Shown: one piece after another, positions 32,592 to 43,700 of the stretch | How the letters are laid out: the number at the start of each line of letters is the position of its first letter | How positions within the stretch are numbered: the first letter of the stretch is position 1 | Assembly (NCBI GenBank): GCA_019915015.1 | Contig: JAHBBC010000006.1 | Span: forward strand, 558,001-622,000 | Length of the DNA: 64,000 nucleotides | Direction: 5' to 3' | From: Auriscalpium vulgare | Taxonomy: Eukaryota > Basidiomycota > Agaricomycetes > Russulales > Auriscalpiaceae | Translations under genes and position numbers: made by a program | The notes under the pieces: generated by a model | Database searches by the model: none | What the model saw: only the letters and a program-made list of their open reading frames with translations | What the model was told of the DNA's origin: nothing

Positions 32592-35500
32592 GCCGCGCGC
32601 AGTCCGAGCTCGGACGCAAAGTGCTTGACCTTCGCCGAAGGCAGCGCCTTCGTCAGCGTGTCCGCGACCATGTCGTCCGTGGGGCAGTACACAAGGCGGA
32701 GGGTGCCGTTCTCGACGATCCAGCGGATGAAGTGGAACCGGATGTCGATGTGCTTCGTTCGGGCGTGGTACTGGTGGTCCTGCGCGAGGGCAATGGCGGA
32801 TTGATTGTCGGAGAAGAGTGTCGTGGAAGAGGAGAGTGGTGTGAACAGTTCTGCAAGAAGATTACGGAGCCACAAGGCTTCCTTCGCGGCGTGAGCAGCA
32901 GCGACGTACTCACTCTCGGTTGTCGACAGCGCGATGATCTCCTGGCGCTTCGAGCTCCACGAGACCGCTCCACCATCAATCAGAAACGCGTATCCGGAGA
33001 TAGCGTGGCGATCCTCTGCCATGTTCCCATCGGCATCCGCATACCCCATCAGCTCCTTCTCCATCCCGCCGTACGACAGCCACAAGCCTTGCGTGCCCTT
33101 GAGGTAGCGGAAGACGCGCTTGACGGCGTTCCAGTGCGCGGGGCCGGGGTTGGTCGAGAATCGGGAGAGCGTGGTGACGGCGAAAGAGATGTCGGGACGA
33201 GTGGCGATAGAGGCGTACATAAGCGCACCAACGGCTTCGCGATACGGCACATCGCGCATGATGGCGTGGTCGGCGGTCGAGGAAGGGGAATCAGACGTCG
33301 AAAGGCGGGCTTGCGTGTCCATAGGCGTGGAGACTGGCTTCAAGTCTTCGAAGCCGAAGCGGCGGATGATGGTGTCGAGGTAGGAGCGCTGCGAAAGGTG
33401 AACGGTGCGCGTGTCGCGATCGCGCTTCACCTCGATGCCCAACATCCAGTGTAACTCACCGAGATCCGTGACCTCGACATGTCTCCCCAGCTCCGCCTTG
33501 AATTCCTTCACCGACTTCTCCGAAGTTGCAGCGATCGTGCAGTCGTCTACGTGCACGACAACGATGAGCAGCGAGGCGCCCGCGCGCCGGAAGTACACAG
33601 CCTGATCGACAACACAACGGGTCAAGCCCATCGCATCGACGAAAATACTGGTAAGCTTCTGGTACCAGCGGCGGCCCGACTGCTTGAGGCCGTAGAGGGT
33701 CTTGCGAAGGCGAGGGACACGTCCTGCTGCGTCGTCGGGGGCGTAACCGGGTGGATGTCGCATGTAGATTACTTCGCGAGCGGTCAGGTCGCCGTTGAGG
33801 TACGCGCCCTTGATGTCGACCTGGTGAAGCTCGAGGTCGAGTCGCGCGGCGAGCGCAAGGACGGTGCGAACGGATGGGAGCTTGGCAACGGGTGCATACG
33901 TGTCGAAGTAGTCGACACCGGGGACCTGGCTGAAGCCTTGAGCGACTAAGCGTGCCTTGTAGCGAACAACCTTGCCAGCTGCGTCCTTCTTCGCCTTGAA
34001 GACCCACTTCGAGCCGACAATGTTCGCGCCGTGAGGCGGCTGCTCGAGCGTCCAGGTGCCGGCCTTGTCGAGAGTGTCCAGTTCCTCACGAATGGCGGCC
34101 TCCCAGAGCGGCCAGTCGGGGCGTCGACGAGCCTCTGCAAGCGTGCGAGGTTCCAGCGCTTCGGCGTCGGCAATTTCCGCTGCCAGCGCATACTCGAGCG
34201 CCTCGATGTCGCCCTCTTCCACCATGACAACCGCGTCGTCGACGTCCCTCGCTGCCCCGCTGCTGCCCTCTTGCTCCCCCTCGACGTGCACACCACTCTC
34301 CTGTGTCACCTCCTCTGGTACCTGAAGACCACGAGCGAAAAGAGCGTCGGACGGCCGCGCAGAAGAGCGCCCAACACCGCTGCGCAAGTCACGGACGTAC
34401 TGCGACGGCACTCGAACACGACGGGCTCGCGGCGCATTCAAGAGCGTAGGATCGACGGGCAGCGCTGCTGGCGCGGGCTGGGGAGCTGGGGACGAGCTGG
34501 AAGACGGCTGAGGAGAGCTGGCAGGTGCAGGTGCGTCGTGCGTGGTAGCAGCACCAGGTGCGTCGTGCGCTGGCGTCGTCTCGTTCTGTTGGACTAACAC
34601 GTAGTCAGTGTCGTGCTCCCCCTCGAGACGAACGGCAGCCGCGCGAGTGTCATCAAAATACACGTTCCGCTCGACAGTGACGGTCTTCGTCGACGGCCAG
34701 TACACCCGCGCGCCCTTCGACGAGTCGTCGAAACCCAGCCAGCGGCCTTCCCTCGCACGCGGATCAAGCTTCGACCCCCGCGCGTCGTGCACCCAGACCC
34801 GGCAGCCCCACTCGCGCACCCCGCTGAGGTCGGGCTTGTGTCCGGTGAGCGCCTCGTGCGGCGTCATGCCGTCGAGCGCGCGAGTCGACGTGCGGTTCTT
34901 CAACCAGACCGCGTGGTGGATGGCCTCGCCCCAGAGAAACTTTGGCAGGCCGCTAGCGTGCAGCAGAGCACGAACCTTCTCGACCAGCGTGCGATTGAGG
35001 CGCTCCGCGACGCCGTTGTGCTGCGGTGTGTCGTGCACGGTGAGTTTCTGCGTCGTGCCTGCCTTCTGGAGGTGAAGAATGAATTCCTTCCCCAGATACT
35101 CGCCGCCGCGGTCGGAATGCAACACCTGCACGCGGGCCTTGTGCTGCGTTTCGCACCAAGCCTCGAATGATTTGTAGGCGCCGAAGGTCTCGTCTTTGGA
35201 GCGTAGGAGGTAGAGGGAGGTGTGGCGGGTCATATCATCTGTAAACGACACGTAGTAGCGTCGTCCGGCCTTCGTTGCAACTGGCGACGGCCCCCAGAGG
35301 TCGCTGTGCACTTCCGCCGCGAATTCCTTCGCACGCTCGCCCTCGCGCTGCTTCGGCACCGGCTTGCGTGTCGCCTTTGCATAGACGCAAGACTCGCAGA
35401 AGGTAGGCTCGTTCGTTGATGTGTCTAGCTTGACTCCGGTGACGAACCCTTCCCTCACCAGGCGCTGCGCGATGTGGCCCATCCGCCGGTGCAGCTCCAT

Positions 35501-36019
35501 GACCGTGACAGTTTCCACCGCCGCGTTGGCGTGCTCGCCGTCGTGCTCGACGCGATACAGCCCTTTCGAAGATCGCGAGATCTCGCCGACCTTCTCGCCA
35601 TCGCCAGGTGCGTGAATAGTGCACTTGCCATCAGCAAAGGTCACTGAATAACCTTGCTCGTCCAGGCGGCCGATGGAAACGAGGGTGTATCCCACCTCGG
35701 GAGAGTACAACACCTCCGTGAGCCGAAGCTTGGTCGCATCCCACCCGTTCGGCACCTCAATGACCAAGTCGCCGGTACCCGTCGCGTCGAAACCCTGCTG
35801 GTTTGCCGCCGTGAAGTGCTTTGGGGGGATCTCCGAGAAGTTCTCGAAGTTGTTGCGGTAAGGGGATATGTGCCGCGTCGTGCCGGAGTCGTAAAGCTCC
35901 CGCACCGGGGCCTTGTCGCGCGCTGCGCTGACGTGCGCCGCCGTCTCCGCGGCTTCTAGGTTGTCAACACCTTGGACAAGCTCGAAGGCCTCATCCACCG
36001 ACACGGCGCCGACATCTGA
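32588..36019 (-). CDS. Copia Pol: protease, integrase, reverse transcriptase, RNase H
   Basis: About 1,140 codons, open from the codon after the gag TGA. Domains in order: aspartic protease with LYDSGTTRHIS; integrase with the HHCC finger (LHRRMGHIAQR to CESCVYAK) and DDE residues in HSDLWGP, LHSDRGGEYLG and HNGVAERLNRTL; a Ser/Ala/Pro-rich linker; reverse transcriptase with KARLVAQGFSQVPGVDY, LHQVDIKGAYLNG, TLYGLKQSGRRWYQKL and the catalytic VVVHVDDCTI; RNase H with GYADADGN, TTESEYVA and TKHIDIR. It ends inside the polypurine tract. The frame is otherwise intact. It shares a frame with gag, separated by a single TGA at 36022-36020. It no longer has an upstream Gag because element 2 lies in between. 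Confidence 0.95.
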   Translation of the reverse strand, partial: SDVGAVSVDEAFELVQGVDNLEAAETAAHVSAARDKAPVRELYDSGTTRHISPYRNNFENFSEIPPKHFTAANQQGFDATGTGDLVIEVPNGWDATKLRLTEVLYSPEVGYTLVSIGRLDEQGYSVTFADGKCTIHAPGDGEKVGEISRSSKGLYRVEHDGEHANAAVETVTVMELHRRMGHIAQRLVREGFVTGVKLDTSTNEPTFCESCVYAKATRKPVPKQREGERAKEFAAEVHSDLWGPSPVATKAGRRYYVSFTDDMTRHTSLYLLRSKDETFGAYKSFEAWCETQHKARVQVLHSDRGGEYLGKEFILHLQKAGTTQKLTVHDTPQHNGVAERLNRTLVEKVRALLHASGLPKFLWGEAIHHAVWLKNRTSTRALDGMTPHEALTGHKPDLSGVREWGCRVWVHDARGSKLDPRAREGRWLGFDDSSKGARVYWPSTKTVTVERNVYFDDTRAAAVRLEGEHDTDYVLVQQNETTPAHDAPGAATTHDAPAPASSPQPSSSSSPAPQPAPAALPVDPTLLNAPRARRVRVPSQYVRDLRSGVGRSSARPSDALFARGLQVPEEVTQESGVHVEGEQEGSSGAARDVDDAVVMVEEGDIEALEYALAAEIADAEALEPRTLAEARRRPDWPLWEAAIREELDTLDKAGTWTLEQPPHGANIVGSKWVFKAKKDAAGKVVRYKARLVAQGFSQVPGVDYFDTYAPVAKLPSVRTVLALAARLDLELHQVDIKGAYLNGDLTAREVIYMRHPPGYAPDDAAGRVPRLRKTLYGLKQSGRRWYQKLTSIFVDAMGLTRCVVDQAVYFRRAGASLLIVVVHVDDCTIAATSEKSVKEFKAELGRHVEVTDLGELHWMLGIEVKRDRDTRTVHLSQRSYLDTIIRRFGFEDLKPVSTPMDTQARLSTSDSPSSTADHAIMRDVPYREAVGALMYASIATRPDISFAVTTLSRFSTNPGPAHWNAVKRVFRYLKGTQGLWLSYGGMEKELMGYADADGNMAEDRHAISGYAFLIDGGAVSWSSKRQEIIALSTTESEYVAAAHAAKEALWLRNLLAELFTPLSSSTTLFSDNQSAIALAQDHQYHARTKHIDIRFHFIRWIVENGTLRLVYCPTDDMVADTLTKALPSAKVKHFASELGLRAA

Positions 36020-36868
36020 TCATTCAGCATTCGACGACGCATCCTCCTCGACATCCGGCACCTCCTGCTCGTCAACTTTGGAGAACCAGTCTCCGGTGCC
36101 ATCGTCGTCGCCCTCCGAGTTGCTATTGTCGGACGACACGCTCTCCAGAGCCGGCATCGAGCCGACATCCGAATCGGCGTACTCGAGAAGACCATCGCGG
36201 CGTAGGCGCACCTCGACATCGACAGCCCATGCTTCGTCGCCATCCGAGTCGTTGGCTTCCTCCACAGCATTGGCGGCCTGCTTCGGCTTGTCGCCTGTGC
36301 TGCCGGAGCTAGACGGCTTCGGGGGCTTCGGGCACTTATCCTTGAAGTGGCCGGCTTCGCCGCAGTTCCAGCACACACCGCGCAGCTTCTGCTCCCATCG
36401 CCCTCTGCCCGGTGTTGCTGCAAGAGCCTCGTCGGTGTTCGACGACGCTCCCGATCTGAACCCGCGGCCGCGCTTCGACTTCTGGCGCTCGTACTCGTTG
36501 CCGATGAGCATGGCGAGGGTGTCGGGCTCGACGGAAGTGGATGGGGAGATGAGGGATACAGCTGCGAGCTGCGACGAGGCGAAGTTGGACAGATAGTTAG
36601 GCAGTGACGAGAGTATGGTAGAGCGATAATCGGCGTCTTCGATGTCAACGCCGACGGCGGCCAACTCCTCACGCTTTGTGCGCAGGTCGTCGAGGAACTG
36701 GCGGACATCGCCCTCGTTCGGGCATCGAGAGCCCAGGAACTGCTTGCGCAGGTCCGTCTGAGCATACGCCCCCTTTACGGTGTACTCCTGCACGAGTGCG
36801 GCCCACTGCAGCGCGACGGTTGCGAGTTTCTTCAGCCTAACAACAGTCGAGTCGGGAAGTCGCTGCGT
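36020..36868 (-). pseudogene. Copia Gag, C-terminal part, separated from its start by element 2
   Basis: Continues the Gag begun at 51194. Removing element 2 and one GCGT duplication restores a single 363-codon frame including the stop, proving that the two parts were one gene. Contents: the helical capsid region (KLATVALQWAALVQEYTVKG, LRKQFLGSRCPNEGDVRQF), a zinc knuckle CWNCGEAGHFKDKC of normal CX2CX4HX4C spacing (near 36340), and an acidic tail. It ends with TGA at 36022-36020; pol follows in the same frame. Any product started in the element 2 LTR would carry about 20 foreign residues. Confidence 0.92.
36865..36868. other. Target-site duplication of element 2, left copy
   Basis: GCGT, repeated at 50951-50954 after the 3' LTR. 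Four bases, one fewer than the usual Ty3 size. Confidence 0.85.
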
Positions 36869-37583
36869 TGATGGGACCTCGCGTGCTACAGGCACGTAGA
36901 CCGGACCGCACACCTCAAACCACACCACCACACTCTCCCCTGGGCGCGGCGGGACAGAACCAAGGTCGGCGAAACGCAGCGAACTGAGGGAAGGTTGCCA
37001 CTCGCGAAGGGTAGAGTGACCGGAGGCGGGAGATGTCGTAGGCGCCGAACGAAGGGTAGCGTGGGAATCGAGAGGTGATAGAGCATAGAGTGTACGTGTA
37101 CGAGTGATGACAAAGCAATCTACCCTTGGGAGACGACACCCGAGACTTCACAGCACAAAACAAGAGATACGACCCTAGCGAGCGTTCGGCGAACCAGGCG
37201 ACGGGACCTAACCATGCACTAGGGGAAAGGCGAAGATAGCAGCGGCAGGGGAAGCGGTAGTCTCGGCGAAGAGTCACCAAGTCAGTACGGCTTAGGCGAA
37301 CACGGCGAGCGAAATGGGAGACTGAGGGACTCGACGGCACGGTGCTGGACTGACGGTATGTGTATTACGTTTGCGACGGGACTGACGGTATCTGGCTAGT
37401 AGGAGAAGGACGGCAGCGGCAGCGCGCCCCAGGATAGAGAGCGCGCTGTGGTTGGGGGTTTTCGCCAGCGGTCGCGCGCTCTCACGCTCCTTCTTACCCT
37501 CTCTCCTCTCGCCCCAGGCAGTAGAGCACTCCTCACCCCGACCCTTGGCCCCTCCAGCGACTGCAGTGGGGGTTTACTCATCA
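36869..37583 (+). repeat. 5' LTR of element 2
   Basis: 715 bases. All open frames in it are exactly repeated in the 3' LTR, with a constant offset of 13,367 bases, so the two LTRs have no visible indel or change. Contains TTCGGCGAA at 37185 and a direct repeat GGACTGACGGTAT near 37350 and 37380. Confidence 0.95.
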
Positions 37584-37587
37584 TTTG

Positions 37588-37605
37588 TGGAGCCCACCGC
37601 GAGGG
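37588..37605 (+). other. Candidate primer-binding site of element 2
   Basis: TGGAGCCCACCGCGAGGG begins 4 bases after the LTR. It starts with the TGG that pairs with a tRNA CCA end. The tRNA was not identified. Confidence 0.45.
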
Positions 37606-37626
37606 ATCTCTCTGCTCAAATTCACA

Positions 37627-40600
37627 ATGGGTCCGAAGGCCAGAGTAGTGTTGGAGCCCACGAGGCGACAGCCGTTGCGAGCCTCACGCACGGACGCATA
37701 TGCCGTGGCTCAATTCGCCGAAATGCCAGGCCACTTCGAAGACGAGGAACAAGACGGGAACGTTGCTGGTTACGACGCTGCACTCGACCCGACCAACGCA
37801 GGCAGGGGAAGCCGTGGAGGGGTCGACGAGGTCGAAGTGTCGCGTCAGGGCCCTCCCTTGCCAAGACACGACGGGCCAGATGGTCGCCCAGCGGAGCAAG
37901 ACGGGTGGGTAGAGTCGCTAATGCTGCATAGGGAACTGTTGCGCATGGGCGAGAGCCCGGCCAGGCTCAGGATTGGCCCAGTCGAGACACCGCGCTCACG
38001 ACGAGTCGCGGAGGCGGACGATTTGGAGCCCGAAGTCGCCGACATCATTGATGGGCGCGGGGAACGGCAACCATCAAATCCAGGGTCACGGCGAAATAGA
38101 CCAGTTTCGCCGAACCGCGGGTCGCAGGGAGGTTTATCAGGCGAGCGGCAGCGAAGCGGGTCGGCTGCCTCTTCCCCACTTTCAGACGCACCCAGTTCCC
38201 CCGTAAACCAGCCGTTACCCACCAGGATGACAACCCCGATGCCTACGCGCGGTGATAGGCGCGCCCCCACGTTCGATGGGAGCCGTCCCCGCGAGCTACC
38301 CCGTTACTTCGCCGAACTCAAGCACCTGTTGACGCAAGCTGGGATTACGAACGATGAAGAGATGAAGGCGCATGCGGTCCGTTACCTCGACGTCCTCACA
38401 GCGGATCAGTGGGTGATACGTCCGGAGTTTGAGAAGGGCAAGAAGTTCGCCGATTTCGAGAAGGCGATCATAGCCCTCTACCCGGGCGCGGACGGTGAAC
38501 GGAAGTACGTCCTAGGGGACCTCGATAGGCTGGTGGCCCAGTACGCAAACGGGGGCTTACTTCTCTTGGTGACCTGAGCCACTACTACCGGGAGTTCTAC
38601 GCAATCTCCGAATTCTTGAAGAAGAGGGGCCGCGTATCGGAGAGGGATCAAGACTTCGCATTCCTCCGAGGGCTTCCCAGGTCGCTGCAGGACAGGGTGG
38701 AACAGCGGTTGCAGTACAAGGAGCCGGACCATGATCGCGATGACCCTTATCCAATGGCGAAGGTCTTTGAGGCCGCCGAGTACCTGCTGCACGGGACCAC
38801 GACGACGCCGCGCTCACACACGGATATGCCGTCAGTAACCGCGGCGGTGGAGAGCCAGCTGCCGCCAGCGAAGGCCGCCGAACCGGTAGTAAAGGTCGAG
38901 CAGTTTGGGGCGCTATTGGAGAAGGCGACCGAACAGATAGCGAGAGCGTACCAGGCCGGGAGAGCTGAGGCACTAGCTGGCAACGGCAACGGTGCGCCGA
39001 ACTTCACGCGCGGACCCGCGGGCCCGATGCAGGCGGCCAACATGGGGTACGATCGGCCGCGCCCAGGGCCAGGACAAGGCGGTGCGCGGTGCACGTTCTG
39101 TGGGGGGCCGGACCACTTCATGCGCGAGTGCATGGTGCTCCAGGAGAGCATCGCCGACGGGAAGGTTCGCCGAAACAACCGTGGCCAAGTGACGCTCGCC
39201 AGCGGTCTGGAGATACCCTGGGGCAAAGGAACTCTACAGCAGATTGTCGATGATTACTATCGAGCGAACCCGGCGGCGTTGAGGCCCGAAGTCGCAGCGA
39301 GACTTGGGAACGCGGTGACCGAGAACATGATGTTAGCCACGTCGGGGCCGATCGCGGTTACCGACTACCCGCTGAGGCCTGCACGCGACCAACCGGTGGC
39401 AGGGATGATCCAGATGATACCCCAGCTCACGGATGAGGAACGCATCGCACAACTACATCAGGAGGTGCAAGTCTTGATGAATCTGCGAGACAAGAGGGCA
39501 GAGGAGAAAGCTAGAAGGGAGCGAGCCTTGGCGAACGGGGAGCTAGCCAAACCCATAGGTCCCCTACCCGGAGAGCGGGTTAAGACGAGGCGCATGGTCC
39601 CAGAAGTGGTCATTTCGCCATCCAAGTATACAGCGAAGCCAAAGAAAGTCGCATTCGCCGAACCGGAGAACGCCAAGCCATCCAGCGAGGCGGTCGCGGG
39701 GCACGAAGAAGAACCGGAGTTAGACACGGAGCCTATACACCCGTTCGCGCTAGTACCGGATGCCACGTACGTGGCCACGGAGGAGGAACAGCGCGCAGAA
39801 AGGAATAAGAAGGCAACCGCGGCCTACGTCAAGGACACGCCGGTACACGAGGAGGGCATAGCATCCACGGTGTACGAGCGGGCAATGGGAGCATCAGTTA
39901 CGCTGACGCAACGGGAGTTACTGTCGTTGGCCCCAGAAGTACGGGCGCAGATAAGACACGCTGTCACCCCTCGGCGTATCCCTACCGCACCGGCCCGAGC
40001 GGCACAAGAGCCGGTGGCGGTGATGCAAACGGAGCTACAGGCAGGACAGGATGAATTCGCCGAAGCCTTCGGCGACCTGTGCGGTTTAGACGACGGCAGC
40101 AGTGAGCGCGAATCCGAGAGGGACCGTGTCCGGGGAATATCTTCGCATATGCCGGCATCGTTCATGCAGGCGATGGGCTTCCAGACGGCGGCGCCGCCCG
40201 CCGGCGCACTCATCTTGCCGGACCCGGTTTTATCGCAGTTCCTCAACGCGACCGAGCGGCCGTCGGAACCATTGATCGTGGCAAAAGAATCGTCGGCGCT
40301 ACGGGCAGTACTACCTTTGGTAGACAACCAAGCGCACATAGAGGCGATCCTGGATCCAGGATCGCAGGTCATCTCCATGTCCGAAGATACATGCCACTTT
40401 TTAGGGCTCGCTTACGACCCCACCATCACGCTAGATATGCTGTCGGCAAACGGGTCCGTCGACAAGTCGCTGGGTTTGGCGCGCAACGTAGCGCTGAAAC
40501 TCGGCGAAATCACGCTCTACGTTCAGATACACGTCATTCGCTCACCGGCATATGACATCCTCTTGGGGAGGCCGTTTGACGTATTGACGGGCAGCGTGGT

Positions 40601-40739
40601 CCGCAACTTTCCGGATGAGCGTCAGACCATCACGATCACAGACCCCAATACTCAGGAGACAGCGACCGTCCCCACTATCGAACGGGGATCGCGGCGGATT
40701 GTGGAACAAGAAACAAAGGCTGCGGGTTTTCGGAACTAG
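37627..40739 (+). CDS. Gag-protease of element 2 (one apparent frameshift)
   Basis: Starts at ATG 37627 (MGPKARVVLEPTRR). The Gag capsid spans about 38260-38760 (LPRYFAELKHLLTQAGI, then SHYYREFYAISEFL). At 38551-38555 a run of five Gs makes the frame fail; the conserved continuation is in the frame one base back, as if one G were missing. A zinc knuckle CTFCGGPDHFMREC lies near 39090. The protease is at about 40340-40580: AILDPGSQVISM and AYDILLGRPFDV. It has DPG in place of the usual DSG or DTG. The stop TAG at 40737 is preceded by the slippery heptamer GGGTTTT at 40724-40730, suggesting that pol is made by -1 frameshifting. Confidence 0.88.
40724..40730 (+). promoter_or_regulatory. Candidate -1 ribosomal frameshift site
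   Basis: GGGTTTT in the gag frame phase G GGT TTT fits the X XXY YYZ rule. It lies six bases before the gag-pro stop, and a -1 slip enters the pol frame, which is open from well upstream. A weak possible stem pairs ACTAG (40735-40739) with CTAGT (40772-40776); no convincing pseudoknot was derived. Confidence 0.6.
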
Positions 40740-43700
40740 AGGGGTCGTTGGTGGATCAGGCGGAGGTGGCGCTAGTGGTCTCGTTCCGGCCCGGCGACAC
40801 TGAAGAGCTTAAGATTGAAAACCTGGTCCCCTTCGACTCCTCGACGGGAGCAAACGAGTTACGTGCAACCTATTTATCTTTCTGTGATTTGCCGGGGGAT
40901 ACCCCACGATTGTTTAAGACGTCGCCGGTCGATGTCGTCCATATACCCGCGGATCCTTTATTCTATTTCGCAGCGGCTGAGCTGCCTTCGCACGCGAGTT
41001 CGGACAAGACCCTAGGCGCCGAACCCTTGGTACAGAACGAGAAAGCGAAGGCCGTCTTTGCGGCAACTAAAAAGAAGTACAAGCCAGTACATCTCAAAGT
41101 GAAACCCGTTCTTGCCGACCTGCCCCAGCAGTTCCGGATAGTGCGCGATATCGCTGGCGACCCGCTGGCGGACATACCGGTACTGCCGACCCAGCCCCCG
41201 GACTTTAAAGCTGAAGGCCGGTATACGGCTGAGAGGAGAGCCCAGTTCGACGTGGTCCACGGACCGGACTTCCTGTGGCCGGAGGAGCGCAAGCTGATGC
41301 ACCACTTCATGGGAGTGCACAACGAGGCGTTTGCATGGGACGATACAGAGCGAGGGCACTTCCGTGAGGACTTCTTTCCGCCGGTTACCATTCCCGTAGT
41401 TCCCCATACGCCGTGGGTGCAGCGCAACATCCCAATCCCGCCTGGCATCTACGATCAGGTCTGCGAACAGATTCGCCGAAAGCTAGCGGCGAACGTTTAC
41501 GAACCATCCAACTCCTCGTACCGTTCCAAATGGTTCTGTGTGGTCAAGAAAGACGGCACGAGTTTGCGTTTAGTACACAGCCTCGAGCCCCTCAACGCGG
41601 TGACAATTGCGCACTCGGGAGTTCCGCCGTTCACGGACCAGCTCGCCGAACAGTTTGCTGGGAGAGCGTGCGGAGGGATGTTGGACCTGTATGTGGGCTA
41701 CGACGAACGGACCCTGGACGTCGCGTCACGGGACCTGACTACGTTCCAGACCCCGTACGGCGCCCTACGACTGGTCACCTTGCCTATGGGATGGACGAAT
41801 TCCGTGCCGATATTTCACGACGACGTCACCCACATCCTGCAGGCGGAAATACCACACATCACGGTACCATTCATCGACGACGTACCGGTCAAAGGTCCGG
41901 CGAGTAGGTACCAAGACGAGGAAGGAAACTACGAGACTATCGCCGACAATGAGGGTATTCGCCGATTCGTGTGGGAACACTTTCAGAACCTCAACCGGGT
42001 GGTACAACGGATGAAGTACTCGGGTGGAACGTTCTCGGGCTGGAAAACGGTGCTCTGTGCGCCGGAGATCATGGTGGTCGGCCACCGCTGCACGGCGGAA
42101 GGCCGCGTACCCGACGAGGCCCGTGTGTCCAAAATCGTGAACTGGGGGCCGTGTCGAGACCTTTCAGACGTGCGCGCATTCCTGGGGACGGTTGGGGTCC
42201 TACGCGTATTCATCCAACATTTTGCCCATCGCGCACACGGGTTGACGCACCTCACGCGAAAGGATGTCCCTTTCGAATTTGGGGCGGAGCAGTTGGCAGC
42301 CATGGAAGACCTAAAGGCTGCGGTGCTAGAGTCCCCGGCGCTACAGCCTATCGACTACCATTCGGGCGACGCGGTCATTCTTGCCGTGGATACTTCGCCG
42401 ATCGCGGTGGGGTTCTTGCTCTGCCAGGCGGATCACGACGAGCCAAAGAGCCGCAAGAAGTGACATTACGCACGATTTGGTTCCATAGCCCTTAACGACC
42501 GGGAAGCACGGTTCTCACAGCCGAAATTGGAGCTATACGGCCTCTTCAGGGCGCTACGCGCCCTAAAGCTTTACCTGATTGGGGTACGGAACCTCGTGGT
42601 CGAAGTCGATGCAAGATACATAAAAGGCATGCTGGACAACCCTGACATTGAGCCGTCGGCGAGCATCAATAGGTGGATCATAGCGATTTTAATGTTTCAC
42701 TTTATCTTGGTACACGTCCCAGGCCTGTTCCACGGCCCAGACGGGTTATCGCGTCGCCGTCGCCAACCAGGCGACGCCGACGAGCCCAACGACGACCATT
42801 TTGAAGACTGGGTGGACGCGCTGTACGGGTTTATGCATCTCATCAACGTCTACGTGCCCGGAGTTCGCCGAAGCTCGCCGACGGAGCAGAGTGGGGTTAC
42901 TCGAACCTCCGTGGCCACTTTCTTTTCGCTGAACCAAGTAGTATCGGTTTCTTATGATAAGGTCGAGCGAGACGCTCGCAGCAAGGATGCCGACTCGCGC
43001 ATTGATAAAGTCCGCGAGTGGCATCGTACGCTGCAGCGGCCGGCAAACCTCAGCGATCAGGAATACGCCACCTTTTTGCGGTACTGCACGGAATTTTTCT
43101 TGGACGGCACGAGCCTTTTCAAGAAGGAACCCCAGGGACGTCATCAGTTGGTGTTGCCCCAGGACAAGAGGATGGCAGCGTTGGAGGCCTGTCACAATGA
43201 CGTCGGGCATCGCGGCGTCTACGCGACGCGCATGCTATTACTGGAGCGCGTCTGGTGGCCGTTCCTGGACCGGGACGTCGCCTGGTTTGTGAGGACGTGT
43301 GGCATCTGCCAGACGCGCCAAGTCAAGCACGTCCTCATTCCGCCGAAAGTCGCCACGCCCGCGGGACTCTTCGCCAAAATGTACGCCGACACCATGCACA
43401 TGCCGGCGTCAAAAGGCTTCAAGTATCTGGTCCAAGGCCGCTGCTCCGTGTCTCACTTTCCGGAATGGAGAATGCTCCGGCAGGAGAACGCGACGTCCAT
43501 CGCCAGATGGATCTTCGAAGATGTCCTGTGCCGGTGGGGTGCTCTCCGCGAAATCGTCACAGACAACCGAACCCCGTACGTGGCCGCGCTGAAGGCCTTG
43601 GAGGACCAATACGGCGTGCGACACATCAGGATCTCCGGCTATAATTCGCGCTCCAATGGGCTCATCGAACGCTCCCACTTTGACGTTCGCCAGGCGCTCT

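Noticed and set aside
32631..32641. A TTCGCCGAA word in the copia pol gene as part of the element 2 array
   Set aside because: A single occurrence in the copia element; consistent with chance and with its Phe/Ala/Glu-type coding context.
36004..36022. A frameshift site between copia gag and pol
   Set aside because: Gag and pol are in the same frame with only a TGA between them, so a shift is not needed and no slippery heptamer was seen there.
36915..37340. 141-codon open frame inside the element 2 LTR (repeated at 50282-50707)
   Set aside because: It lies wholly within the LTR, has no motif, and is present twice only because the LTR is duplicated.
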